Shown here in pieces: positions 53,601-61,051 of a DNA stretch of 64,000 bases (position 1 is its first letter; every line of letters begins with the position of its first letter). The stretch covers positions 1 through 64,000 of the forward strand of contig JACQFE010000009.1 of assembly GCA_016200265.1 (NCBI GenBank). Direction: 5' to 3'. The translations under genes were made by a program, and so were the position numbers. The notes under the pieces are model-generated. The model ran no database searches. It was given only the letters and a program-made list of their open reading frames with translations, and was not told the DNA's origin. The stretch comes from Planctomycetota bacterium (GTDB lineage Bacteria > Planctomycetota > Phycisphaerae > UBA1845).

Positions 53601-55284
53601 GCACGAGATCATGGCATCAGCGCAGGATCCGGCAGTTTTTCAGTCGGCGCTCGTGCAGCTTTGCGCGATGTATGACGAATCGGCGGAAAACGTGCCCGGA
53701 CTGCTTTCCAGTGCGCTAACCCAGCTCGAGCGCCGATTTGGAGATTCGCCCCTGACACCGGAAATGATGGCCGCGATTTCTTCGAACGACACGGGGGCGA
53801 AATCCGTGCGCGATTGGGTGGCCGCGCGTCGAGCCCGACTTGCGGCATCCGCGTCACCATCACGGAAAAACCGCCCCCCGGCTTCCCCTCCGGACGGCTT
53901 CGACACTGATCGCTCCAAGGCAGACGTGCTCCTCTCGTCGGATACGGCATGGACACACGGAGTCGTCGATCCAATGGCTGCTACTTCCAATCTCAACGTC
54001 CGCAATGGAGGGTCAGTGCAGCCGAATGACGGAACCGCGTTTCGTCTGATCGCCCTTGATGGAGAATGGGCGGGCACAATGGTGAATCGCGTTGTGGGCT
54101 TCGATTCGGTCACTCGACTGACGTGCCTGGAGCCGGCCACGGGCAATGTTGTTTGGCAGAGCGAGCTGCGATTGCCGGAGGATTTTCGATTTGCGAGCAG
54201 TAGGGAATCTCCGGGGCCGCCGCGCTTCGCGCCAACCGACGGACAAGTGGCCGTGTTCAACAGTGGAGAAGGACTGTACGCCGTTGGGTTGGTAACGGGG
54301 CGGCTGCTTTGGATTCGGCCGTACGAAATTGCGTATGACGAGAACACAATGATCTACGGTGACCGAGCCATGGCGGCGCGAGATGGATTGCTCGCGGCGA
54401 CGCCGCGCGACGGGCGTCTGACGCTCATGCGGATGCTCGATGGATCGACGGTCTGGGAGTGCAATTTGCGAGGCGAGTTGTTATTCAGCCTCAGCATGGA
54501 CGATTCGCGAATCGTTTCTCAAGACCCAACCGGCCAGCGAATTCACGTGTTTGACCGATCGAACGGCGCTTTGGTCGTGCAATTTGCGCTTCGTCAGCCC
54601 GATCCGGGGCATGAGACAATCTCCATCGTTCACGCGGAAGGTCGGCTTTTTGCGCCGGATGCCAGCGCCGAGGGCGACGCGGTCGCGGCGTTTGATCTTT
54701 CTGATGGGCATTCACTCTGGCGTGTGCCCGTGGATCATCCGATCGCGAGTCTCTTTGAGCCGGGGAAGGGTTACCTTGGCGTGGGTTTGCTTGGGGGCGA
54801 TATTCGAATTCTGGACATGCGGAGCGGCGATGTCATTCTGGAGAAAAGTGTTTCCGGGGCCAGGAATGTTCTGGATGCCCGCTTGATTGATGGAACGCTA
54901 GTGGCGCTCTTTGCCATTCAGAAAGGGGACAGAAGGTCATTCAATCTAATTGCATTTGACGTTCCAACGGGTGACGAGGTGTGGCATAAGAGCGACGTGA
55001 CTGTGAATCCTCCCGTGTTGGCCGTCTATGGAGGATTGATTCCGGTCATTAGTGAGACGCAGCGAGCGGACATCAACACTCAGGGTGTGGCTCAGCCGCG
55101 AACGCAAACGGTCATCAGCCTTGTGGACATTCACACAGGAATGACGGCCGGGAACATGGTGGATATTCCGGGTACGAATGGCGGTCGGCCCACTGGAGAA
55201 ATTGCTCTTTACCCCGATGCTCTGCTGGTCGGAACGACGAAAGGCCTGACCGCATTTAAGACGACCTCGACGGGACGCCATTAG
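50617..55284 (+). CDS. Giant exported PQQ-type beta-propeller protein
   Basis: The 1555-residue product has an N-terminal hydrophobic export segment (ASGFVLLAGFAMIAYGQP) and a Pro-rich stretch (QTPPPEPAAPPENAPP). Two propeller regions of the PQQ/quinoprotein kind can be seen. In residues about 370-760 there are units such as TRIIALDAATGAVRWTRGGT and ALFALSAEDGVVRWVAQYPR. In about 1150-1555 there are TRLTCLEPATGNVVWQSEL and ATPRDGRLTLMRMLDGSTVW. A helical segment of about 350 residues (RLARVELARGNELEALTLLD) joins them. PQQ-cofactor residues are not evident, so a structural or sensory propeller is likelier than a dehydrogenase. It heads the series of genes leading to MoxR. Confidence 0.75.
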   Translation: MAVRKVINLFSIAKRREYGLRHRARSASGFVLLAGFAMIAYGQPQTPPPEPAAPPENAPPNPQVQPPVAQPAIQLPVQNAIQVNPLRPGGAVRIMRSTNNGRFDASMMLIETSAPIANLLARADEGISREDWKFAIDSLQRVMQDEEGSVVPCDDGATPGGARFESARRLAQRKIASLPPEGLAAYRLLFDGSTKAMLDRAKSQHDAALLRKISEDYPATTWAPQTADLLGSWLIDEGRAEDAAGVLSDAMETLDADSPLRAGMVAKLAVARTMSGGRVSSEEIAEAAPKRVGTEKWNRGIEQIRGWSNISTDASNGDRSALLRLTVQSEVAPTIADRPAAEHPLRGSLADLWRRLQDNQPSDPLFLPVTQLTYDGDRLFTRTATGCAALDADDLNVLWETSLASPARVKRRVGRMQARQLSLHQQAEPLGMDEFLSALLSTGFGMVYVVDSNDADSEVRIAPSGTRIIALDAATGAVRWTRGGTMNASDELADVQFRSAPIPVRNTLWVPFSRQGDFSIAILNPTDGSLIRSRLVGSSGMPRNLAAAPPILLSTSESTVYVPSGNGALFALSAEDGVVRWVAQYPRTAGGNVNSNGPSSWLPSPAIPAGDSVILAPSDGRQLFAYSQTDGAYRWMATLENETYLLAAHADEVWVGGRTITCLSRSDGHQVWATRLTGVPTGRGVLSGSSLHLPTSIGLITLDAETGAEQKHQVQPLSQPPMGNLLCMDSALYSADSASIRKFLDVDRAYGVASSAHLAHPEDAIATLRLARVELARGNELEALTLLDGLTQEEKYAGVSQRVDSRGPQHETIVDPRFLALLANTRVAAALTLAANPKTPPREAIRRLEEVARLHATAAQEIEARLRIAELDVTIGDTAAAFDALIDLGTDPLAETVIPSADRVEARAREIVASRLREMTSLQDFTSSTRFLQHREWLGGLSNRIRGVALKADEIERLEALEQLRVPGQLSDKAAMILASDDICARRYERAELRMHEIMASAQDPAVFQSALVQLCAMYDESAENVPGLLSSALTQLERRFGDSPLTPEMMAAISSNDTGAKSVRDWVAARRARLAASASPSRKNRPPASPPDGFDTDRSKADVLLSSDTAWTHGVVDPMAATSNLNVRNGGSVQPNDGTAFRLIALDGEWAGTMVNRVVGFDSVTRLTCLEPATGNVVWQSELRLPEDFRFASSRESPGPPRFAPTDGQVAVFNSGEGLYAVGLVTGRLLWIRPYEIAYDENTMIYGDRAMAARDGLLAATPRDGRLTLMRMLDGSTVWECNLRGELLFSLSMDDSRIVSQDPTGQRIHVFDRSNGALVVQFALRQPDPGHETISIVHAEGRLFAPDASAEGDAVAAFDLSDGHSLWRVPVDHPIASLFEPGKGYLGVGLLGGDIRILDMRSGDVILEKSVSGARNVLDARLIDGTLVALFAIQKGDRRSFNLIAFDVPTGDEVWHKSDVTVNPPVLAVYGGLIPVISETQRADINTQGVAQPRTQTVISLVDIHTGMTAGNMVDIPGTNGGRPTGEIALYPDALLVGTTKGLTAFKTTSTGRH

Positions 55285-55306
55285 TCGGACAGGCGGTTTT
55301 GATAGA

Positions 55307-56422
55307 ATGATGCATTCGACAAGAATTTATCTGTTCGGTGTGTTTGTGTTGATCGCCGCCTCAAAGGCGAACGCACAAAGTGATCCGCTGGCCACTGCGA
55401 CACCTCCGGTAACGCCAAGAACCGACACGGGCATTGCATCGCAATCCGCGATTGCTACCCGCCTTCCTCCGGGAGTGAACCAGGCGGCGAAGGATGCGAT
55501 TGATCGCGGGCTCGCCTACCTCGCCAGGGCGCAGGATCGTCGCGGGGCGTGGACCAATCGTGCGCAGATCGGCGCCTATCCGGTGGCGATGTCGGCGTTG
55601 GCCGGGATCGCATTGCTCATGGATGGCAATACGACGACGCAGGGGCGCTATGCGCCGCAGGTTGATCGAGCGGTGAATTATCTGCTGCGGTCCGTGAATC
55701 CAAATGGCTTGATATCGAGCGTGGATGAAGAGGCGCGTTCGATGTACGGCCACGGATTTTCGATGCTCTTCTTGAGCCAGGTGTATGGAATGATGGAAGA
55801 GCCGGTTCGCGCGAAGCAGATTCACGAGGTGCTCTCGAAGAGCGTGGTGTTGACCGGGCGTGCACAGAGTCCGGCCGGCGGGTGGATTTATACGCCGGAT
55901 TCCGGCGGCGACGAGGGATCGGTGACGGTGACGCAGGTGCAAGCGCTTCGTTCGTGTCGAACCGCGGGCGTGTCAGTGCCAAAGGATGTCATCGACAAGG
56001 CGATGGACTATCTCGCGCAATCGCAGAACAGCGACGGAGGCATTCGGTACTCGCTTCGTCAGCGGGGCGGCGAATCGCGTCCACCACTCGCGGCGGCGGC
56101 GGTCTGCTGCTGGTACAATGCGGGTGAATACGAAAATCCGCGGGCCAAGCGAGCGCTGGATTTCGCCAAGCAGAAGATCCAGGGAGGCGTCAATAACGGT
56201 GGACACGACTTCTACATGAACCTTTATTACGCCCAGGCGCTGTATGTAGGTTCGGATCCGCTGTGGAACGAGTACTATACGAAACGCCGCGATTACCTTC
56301 TGACTCAGCAGGCGGCGGATGGATCGTGGAACGGAGACGGCGTGGGCGACGTGTATGGAACGGCGGTGGCGCTGATCATCCTGCAGCTTCCGTACAATCA
56401 GTTGCCCATTATGCAGCGGTAA
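55307..56422 (+). CDS. Secreted prenyltransferase/squalene-cyclase-fold (alpha-toroid) protein
   Basis: The 371-residue product has a signal peptide (YLFGVFVLIAASKANAQ). It then has alpha-alpha barrel repeats of the prenyltransferase/squalene oxidase type: AIDRGLAYLARAQDRRGAWT, DRAVNYLLRSVNPNGLIS, AMDYLAQSQNSDGGIRYSL, YLLTQQAADGSWNGDGVGDV. No DxDD cyclase motif or zinc-binding set is seen, so the fold is probably used for binding rather than for terpene chemistry. It starts 22 bases after the giant propeller gene and ends 13 bases before moxR. This arrangement of alpha-toroid, MoxR, DUF58 and vWA genes recurs in planctomycetes from general knowledge. Confidence 0.8.
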   Translation: MMHSTRIYLFGVFVLIAASKANAQSDPLATATPPVTPRTDTGIASQSAIATRLPPGVNQAAKDAIDRGLAYLARAQDRRGAWTNRAQIGAYPVAMSALAGIALLMDGNTTTQGRYAPQVDRAVNYLLRSVNPNGLISSVDEEARSMYGHGFSMLFLSQVYGMMEEPVRAKQIHEVLSKSVVLTGRAQSPAGGWIYTPDSGGDEGSVTVTQVQALRSCRTAGVSVPKDVIDKAMDYLAQSQNSDGGIRYSLRQRGGESRPPLAAAAVCCWYNAGEYENPRAKRALDFAKQKIQGGVNNGGHDFYMNLYYAQALYVGSDPLWNEYYTKRRDYLLTQQAADGSWNGDGVGDVYGTAVALIILQLPYNQLPIMQR

Positions 56423-56435
56423 ATTTGGAGCGTGA

Positions 56436-57518
56436 ATGATGAAAGATGAACGTGGGGCGGGCCGTGAGGTGAGCATGCACGAGCCCGCTGATCCGAAGGC
56501 GATCGATCAGCTTCGAGAGGCGTACCAAAGAGTCCGCGCCGAGCTGGCGAAGGTGATCGTTGGTCAGGAAGAGGTGCTCGATCAATTGATCATCGCGTTG
56601 TTCGCGGGCGGGCACTGCCTGTTGGAGGGCGTACCGGGACTGGCCAAGACGCTGACGATCTCGACGTTGGCGCGATCGCTGAGCCTGACGTTCAATCGCA
56701 TTCAATTTACACCTGATCTCATGCCATCGGACATCACGGGCACGGAAGTCATCCAGGATGATCGCGCGACGGGTCGGCGTGAATTCAAGTTTCTGCACGG
56801 ACCTATTTTCGCGAACGTAATTCTTGCTGACGAGATCAACCGCACGCCGCCGAAAACGCAAGCAGCTCTGCTCGAAGCGATGCAGGAGCGGCACGTGACC
56901 GCGGGCGGCGAACGGCATGATCTTCCGTTGCCGTTTTTTCTTCTTGCGACGCAGAACCCGATCGAGCAGGAAGGCACGTATCCTTTGCCGGAAGCTCAAC
57001 AGGATCGTTTCTTGTTCAAGGTGTACATCGCGTATCCGTCGTATCAAGAGGAATATGAAGTTGCGGAACGGACGACGGGCCAGGTGCAGGGGGCGGTCAA
57101 CGAAGTGCTTTCGGGCCCGGATATTCTGCGATTTCAACGACTGGTGCGTCAGATCCCCGCGGCGCCGGATGTGCTTCGGTACGCACTTGATCTGACTCGC
57201 GCGACGAGGCCGAATGAATCCAGCGCACCGGCACTGGTCAAGCGGTTTATTACGTGGGGCGCGGGGCCGCGTGCCGTGCAGGCGCTGATTCTCGGCGGGA
57301 AGGCGCGTGCGGCGCTGAAAGGCCGCTACCACATGGCGATCGACGATATTCGGGCGCTCGCGCGTCCCGTGATGCGACATCGCATCGTCACCAACTTCTC
57401 GGCGGAGGCGGAAGGGTACACCACGGATCGAGTGATTGACGATCTGCTTGCCGAGGTTGTTCCCAACAAAACTCATTTGGACGGCGATGAACGGATACGC
57501 AAAGTACTTTCAGCCTGA
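56436..57518 (+). CDS. MoxR-family AAA ATPase
   Basis: MoxR ATPases are chaperone-like AAA+ machines that mature partner complexes, usually with vWA proteins. The 360-residue product has Walker A-region [20 protein letters not shown], the family block [18 protein letters not shown], Walker [36 protein letters not shown] and sensor [20 protein letters not shown]. The Walker A lysine is present. It overlaps the DUF58 gene by 32 bases, so they are surely co-expressed. Several in-frame Met codons (56436, 56439, 56475) could start it. Confidence 0.93.
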   Translation: MMKDERGAGREVSMHEPADPKAIDQLREAYQRVRAELAKVIVGQEEVLDQLIIALFAGGHCLLEGVPGLAKTLTISTLARSLSLTFNRIQFTPDLMPSDITGTEVIQDDRATGRREFKFLHGPIFANVILADEINRTPPKTQAALLEAMQERHVTAGGERHDLPLPFFLLATQNPIEQEGTYPLPEAQQDRFLFKVYIAYPSYQEEYEVAERTTGQVQGAVNEVLSGPDILRFQRLVRQIPAAPDVLRYALDLTRATRPNESSAPALVKRFITWGAGPRAVQALILGGKARAALKGRYHMAIDDIRALARPVMRHRIVTNFSAEAEGYTTDRVIDDLLAEVVPNKTHLDGDERIRKVLSA

Positions 57519-58407
57519 GGTCCTTTCGCGGATCGCCCACCTCGAGCTGCGCGCTCGGCACGTCGTCGAGGGCTTCGTGAGCGGCATGCACAAGAGCCCG
57601 TACAAGGGCTTCAGCGTGGAGTTTGCGCAGCACCGGCCTTACGTACCCGGCGATGACATTCGGCACATCGATTGGCGCGTGTACGCGAAGGCCGATCGTT
57701 TCTTCATCAAGGAATATGAGGAAGAAACGAACATGCGCGTGCACCTGCTGCTGGATTGTTCGGCCTCGATGAAGTATCCGGAGCATGACGCGGGCGGGCG
57801 GATGACCAAGTGGACTTATGCGGCCACGATCGCGGCATCGCTGGCTCACTTGCTGGTCCTTCAGCAGGATGCCGTGGGGCTGACTTTGTTCGACACGGAC
57901 ATTCGCCGTCAATTGCCGCCTTCGACGAATCGCGCGTCGCTGACGGACCTTGCCGCGACGATTGAGGCCGCGGCACCGACGGATCGTACCGATGTGGCCA
58001 GAGTATTTCCGCAGCTTGCGTCGCGGATTCCGCGTCGCGGTATGGTGGTGATCCTGTCGGATTTGCTGACGAACATTGATTCGATCATTCAAGGGTTGCA
58101 GCGGTTTCGATTTGGCCGACACGACGTGCTCGTGTTGCACGTTCTTGATCAAGACGAGCTGGAATTTCCGTTCGCGGACCGCACGCTGTTTGAAGGGATG
58201 GAGAACATCGATCAACAAATTTTGACGGATCCGCAGTCGCTGCGACAAAGTTATCTGGACGCGTTGAATGCGTTTCTTGGTCGTCTTCGCCGCGCATGCC
58301 TCGACCTTCGCGTGGACTATTCGTTGCTAAGCACCGCACAGGGGATCGACGTGGCGCTTTCGACATTCCTAGCGACACGAATTCATCAAAGGCGAACGAC
58401 GGCCTAG
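57487..58407 (+). CDS. DUF58 vWA-like protein
   Basis: DUF58 proteins are the standard partner of MoxR ATPases. From ATG 57487 the product has 306 residues. The hallmark [20 protein letters not shown] with [20 protein letters not shown] is complete. The vWA-like MIDAS appears as [12 protein letters not shown] (D-x-S-x-S). No membrane segment is evident, so it is probably cytoplasmic or peripheral. Its start lies inside the 3' end of moxR. A repeat-containing gap of 189 bases follows before the next vWA gene. Confidence 0.9.
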   Translation: MNGYAKYFQPEVLSRIAHLELRARHVVEGFVSGMHKSPYKGFSVEFAQHRPYVPGDDIRHIDWRVYAKADRFFIKEYEEETNMRVHLLLDCSASMKYPEHDAGGRMTKWTYAATIAASLAHLLVLQQDAVGLTLFDTDIRRQLPPSTNRASLTDLAATIEAAAPTDRTDVARVFPQLASRIPRRGMVVILSDLLTNIDSIIQGLQRFRFGRHDVLVLHVLDQDELEFPFADRTLFEGMENIDQQILTDPQSLRQSYLDALNAFLGRLRRACLDLRVDYSLLSTAQGIDVALSTFLATRIHQRRTTA

Positions 58408-58582
58408 GAATTGCCAATTGCCAATTTCCAATTGCCAAATTGAAAAACGCACCACCGACTATCTCGTAGTCTTTGGGCTTTACATGTGTGGATCTTTCAA
58501 TGAAATTCGCTCCGGGTCGGGCATCCTTCCTCAATCGGCAATTGGAAATCAGAAAATGGAAATTCGGAATCAACAATCGGCG
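58408..58582. repeat. Spacer with AATTGCCAATT-type quasi-repeats
   Basis: The gap between the DUF58 and BatA-like genes contains ATTGCCAATTGCCAATTTCC and related units, then, near 58540-58580, the inverse form (GGCAATTGGAAATC, ATGGAAATTCGGAATC). The arms can pair with each other around the central 100 bases. No gene is visible. Confidence 0.45.
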
Positions 58583-58596
58583 AGGAGCTGGGATTG

Positions 58597-60921
58597 ATGG
58601 TGCTTTCTCAACTGATGCTTGCCGCGTTCATCACTCCGGGTCTGGCTTTGGCCGGAGGGATTGCGGTTGCCTCGCCGATCATCATTCATTTGCTGGCGCG
58701 ACGGCGGTTCAAGCGGATTCGCTGGGCGGCGATGGATTTCCTACTCGATGCGGAGCGGCGCAATCGGCGACGCATTCGGATGGAAGAGTGGCTGCTGCTT
58801 GCGCTGCGATGTGCGGCCGTGCTGCTGGTGGGTTTGATGCTCGCGCGACCGTTTCTTAGCGCGGCGGGGTTTGTGCCGAAGTGGGCCGGCGCGAAGCGAG
58901 TGGAGCGAGTGCTCATTCTCGATGATTCATTCAGCATGGGATATGAGTCGCCGGACGCCACAAGTTTCTCGCGTGCGAAGGAAGCGTTGCACCGGCTGAT
59001 CGAGATCATTCGCAGCGAGACGCCGGACGATTCCGTGACGGTCATCCGCACGTCCGCGGCATCGACGCCGGTCAATTCAGGCGCCTTTCTCAACGATACG
59101 CAAACGGCGGACCTTTATGCTCGAATCGATCCGATGACACCGTCCATGCAATCCATGGACCTGCGCGGGGTGTTTCAGACCGTCACCGATGGACTTGGCC
59201 GTGATCCAGGAATCGTGAACGCCGTCGTTTATTTGATCAGCGATTTTCAGCGGATCAATTGGTCGGCGGATTCAGCGTCCGGGACTGCGTTGGTCAGTGG
59301 GCCGCTTTCCGATTGGGCATCGAAGAATCGCAATTTGCGGGCCGTGCTGGTGAATATCGGCGATGAGTCGGCGTCGAACCTGGCGATCACGGATGCGCGC
59401 TGGTCGGGCGGTCCGATTGTGGCGGGCGCTTCGGCGTCGATTCAGGTGACAGCGGCGAATTATTCGAATCATGGGGCGGACCCTGTCGAGCTTCACGCCA
59501 CGGCCGGCGGTCGAGCACAGGCTTCCAAATCCATTCGTTCGTTGCCCGAAAGACAAAGCACGACGGTCGATGTGGATGTCGATTTTCCGCGGATCGGCGA
59601 TGAGGTCGTGCGTATCGACTTGCCGGCGGATGCTTTGGCCGCTGATAACACGCGATTTGCAGCGGCCGACGTGGTCGGAGCGGTGCGAATTCTCATCGTG
59701 AACGGCGAACCGTCGAGCGAACAGTCTGATGACGAAGTCATGCTGCTCTCGACCGCGCTGCATCCGGAAGGTCCGGTGTTCAGCGGGCACGAAGTGACAG
59801 TCACGGATGAGGCCGGGCTTGAAGATGCGAACCTGAGTTCATTTCACCTTGTGATTCTCGCCAACGTCTATCGACCCGGCGAGCGGGCGGTGCAATCGCT
59901 GGAGAATTATGTTCGCGGCGGCGGCGGCTTGCTCGTATTTCTCGGCGATCAGGTTGATGCGTCGTTCTACAACAGCGAACTGTATCGAGTGGGCGAAGGC
60001 CTGCTTCCCGCGGAGCTACAAGAAGTGGTCGGCGCGCCGGATGCGGTTCATCTGGCCATCGTCGATCGGCTGCATCCCGCGCTGCGCTCGGTGAGCCGCG
60101 AGAACGACCCGCTGGGCATCTCGCAAATCCCTTTTTATGGATATTACACCGTCGCGGTTCCGGTGTCCGCACCGCCGGAACAACCAGACGCGGTGAAAGG
60201 CGCGGCTTTGCCGTCATCAAAGGGGCCAGATGCGACCGCGAAACACGACGCGACGAAGTTGCAGCGCCCGCCGTCGAACATCATCGCCACATTCAGCGAC
60301 CCTGACGGGCATCCTGCTATTCTTGAACGAGTAATGGGTGAAGGGCGCGTCATGCTCATCGCTTCGAGCGCGGATAAGGAATGGAACCTCTGGCCTTATC
60401 ATCCAACATATGTGCCGATCATGACGGAATTCGCGCGGCATCTGGCCCGTCGAACGCAGTCATCATCCGAAGTCACGGTGGGTTCGCCGATTGTGATGCC
60501 GATCGATGCGTCCCAATTTCAACCCGAAGTGATCGTTCGCGGGCCGCGATATCCGAACGAAGCGGAAACAGCGGTAACGGCCGCCTCATCGCCGGAGAGT
60601 CAGGAGCTTGTGGTTCGATGGGACCACACGGATGCGCCTGGGGTTTACCAATTCGTGCTTCGCAAGCGCGATGGCGGTGAAGCGGTGCGAATGGTTCCGG
60701 TGAACCTCGACGCTCGCGAGAGCGACTTGAGCATGGTGAATGGGGCGGAATTGCGGCGGGAAATGGGAGCGATTCCTTTTGAATATATCCAAGGATTGGC
60801 CAATGTTTCACGTGGTGCGGATGACGCCCGTGCGGAGTTCTGGCGACCGGCGTTGATCGCGGCCATCATCATGTTGATGAGCGAACAGTTTCTGGCGTGG
60901 AGATGGGGTAGGAAAAGATGA
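58597..60921 (+). CDS. BatA-like membrane protein with vWA and GATase1-like domains
   Basis: The N-terminus has two membrane helices and the BatA signature SPIIIHLLARRRFKRIRWAA, MDFLLDAERRNRRRIRMEEW. A vWA domain with MIDAS LILDDSFSMGYES follows. The central part contains a GATase1-like domain (VRILIVNGEPSSEQSDDEVM, FHLVILANVYRPGERAVQSL, YVRGGGGLLVFLGDQV). The C-terminus has one membrane helix (LIAAIIMLMSEQFLAW). ATG 58597 follows GAGGAG; the product is 774 residues. It belongs to the MoxR operon. Ligands are unknown; a stress or envelope role has been proposed for related systems, and here that is inference. Confidence 0.82.
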   Translation: MVLSQLMLAAFITPGLALAGGIAVASPIIIHLLARRRFKRIRWAAMDFLLDAERRNRRRIRMEEWLLLALRCAAVLLVGLMLARPFLSAAGFVPKWAGAKRVERVLILDDSFSMGYESPDATSFSRAKEALHRLIEIIRSETPDDSVTVIRTSAASTPVNSGAFLNDTQTADLYARIDPMTPSMQSMDLRGVFQTVTDGLGRDPGIVNAVVYLISDFQRINWSADSASGTALVSGPLSDWASKNRNLRAVLVNIGDESASNLAITDARWSGGPIVAGASASIQVTAANYSNHGADPVELHATAGGRAQASKSIRSLPERQSTTVDVDVDFPRIGDEVVRIDLPADALAADNTRFAAADVVGAVRILIVNGEPSSEQSDDEVMLLSTALHPEGPVFSGHEVTVTDEAGLEDANLSSFHLVILANVYRPGERAVQSLENYVRGGGGLLVFLGDQVDASFYNSELYRVGEGLLPAELQEVVGAPDAVHLAIVDRLHPALRSVSRENDPLGISQIPFYGYYTVAVPVSAPPEQPDAVKGAALPSSKGPDATAKHDATKLQRPPSNIIATFSDPDGHPAILERVMGEGRVMLIASSADKEWNLWPYHPTYVPIMTEFARHLARRTQSSSEVTVGSPIVMPIDASQFQPEVIVRGPRYPNEAETAVTAASSPESQELVVRWDHTDAPGVYQFVLRKRDGGEAVRMVPVNLDARESDLSMVNGAELRREMGAIPFEYIQGLANVSRGADDARAEFWRPALIAAIIMLMSEQFLAWRWGRKR

Positions 60922-61047
60922 ATGCTGAATTGCGAATTCGATCGGCAACCCCCCTGTGTCCCCCCTTGGTAAGGAGGGAGGCGATCGCGTCGGTTCTTTC
61001 AGCATTCACAATTCAGCATTCCACATTTGATCCCGATTCAGCATTCG
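60918..61047. repeat. Composite inverted repeat between two vWA genes
   Basis: ATGAATGCTGAATTGCGAAT at 60918-60937 is inverted as TTCAGCATTCACAATTCAGC from 60999, with a further TCAGCATTCG near 61040. Between the arms lies CCCCCCTGTGTCCCCCCTTG, GTAAGGAGGGAGGCGA (60949-60984), a copy of 33127-33162. The arms resemble 30515-30548. The structure looks like a small non-autonomous dispersed element. Confidence 0.55.
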
Positions 61048-61051
61048 TATT

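Noticed and set aside
50617..55284. Quinoprotein alcohol dehydrogenase
   Set aside because: Propeller repeats are present, but the cofactor-binding residues, disulfide ring and cytochrome domain were not seen.
56409..57476. 355-codon minus-strand open frame
   Set aside because: It lies wholly opposite moxR, which has all family motifs; the translation is Arg-rich and unlike any protein.
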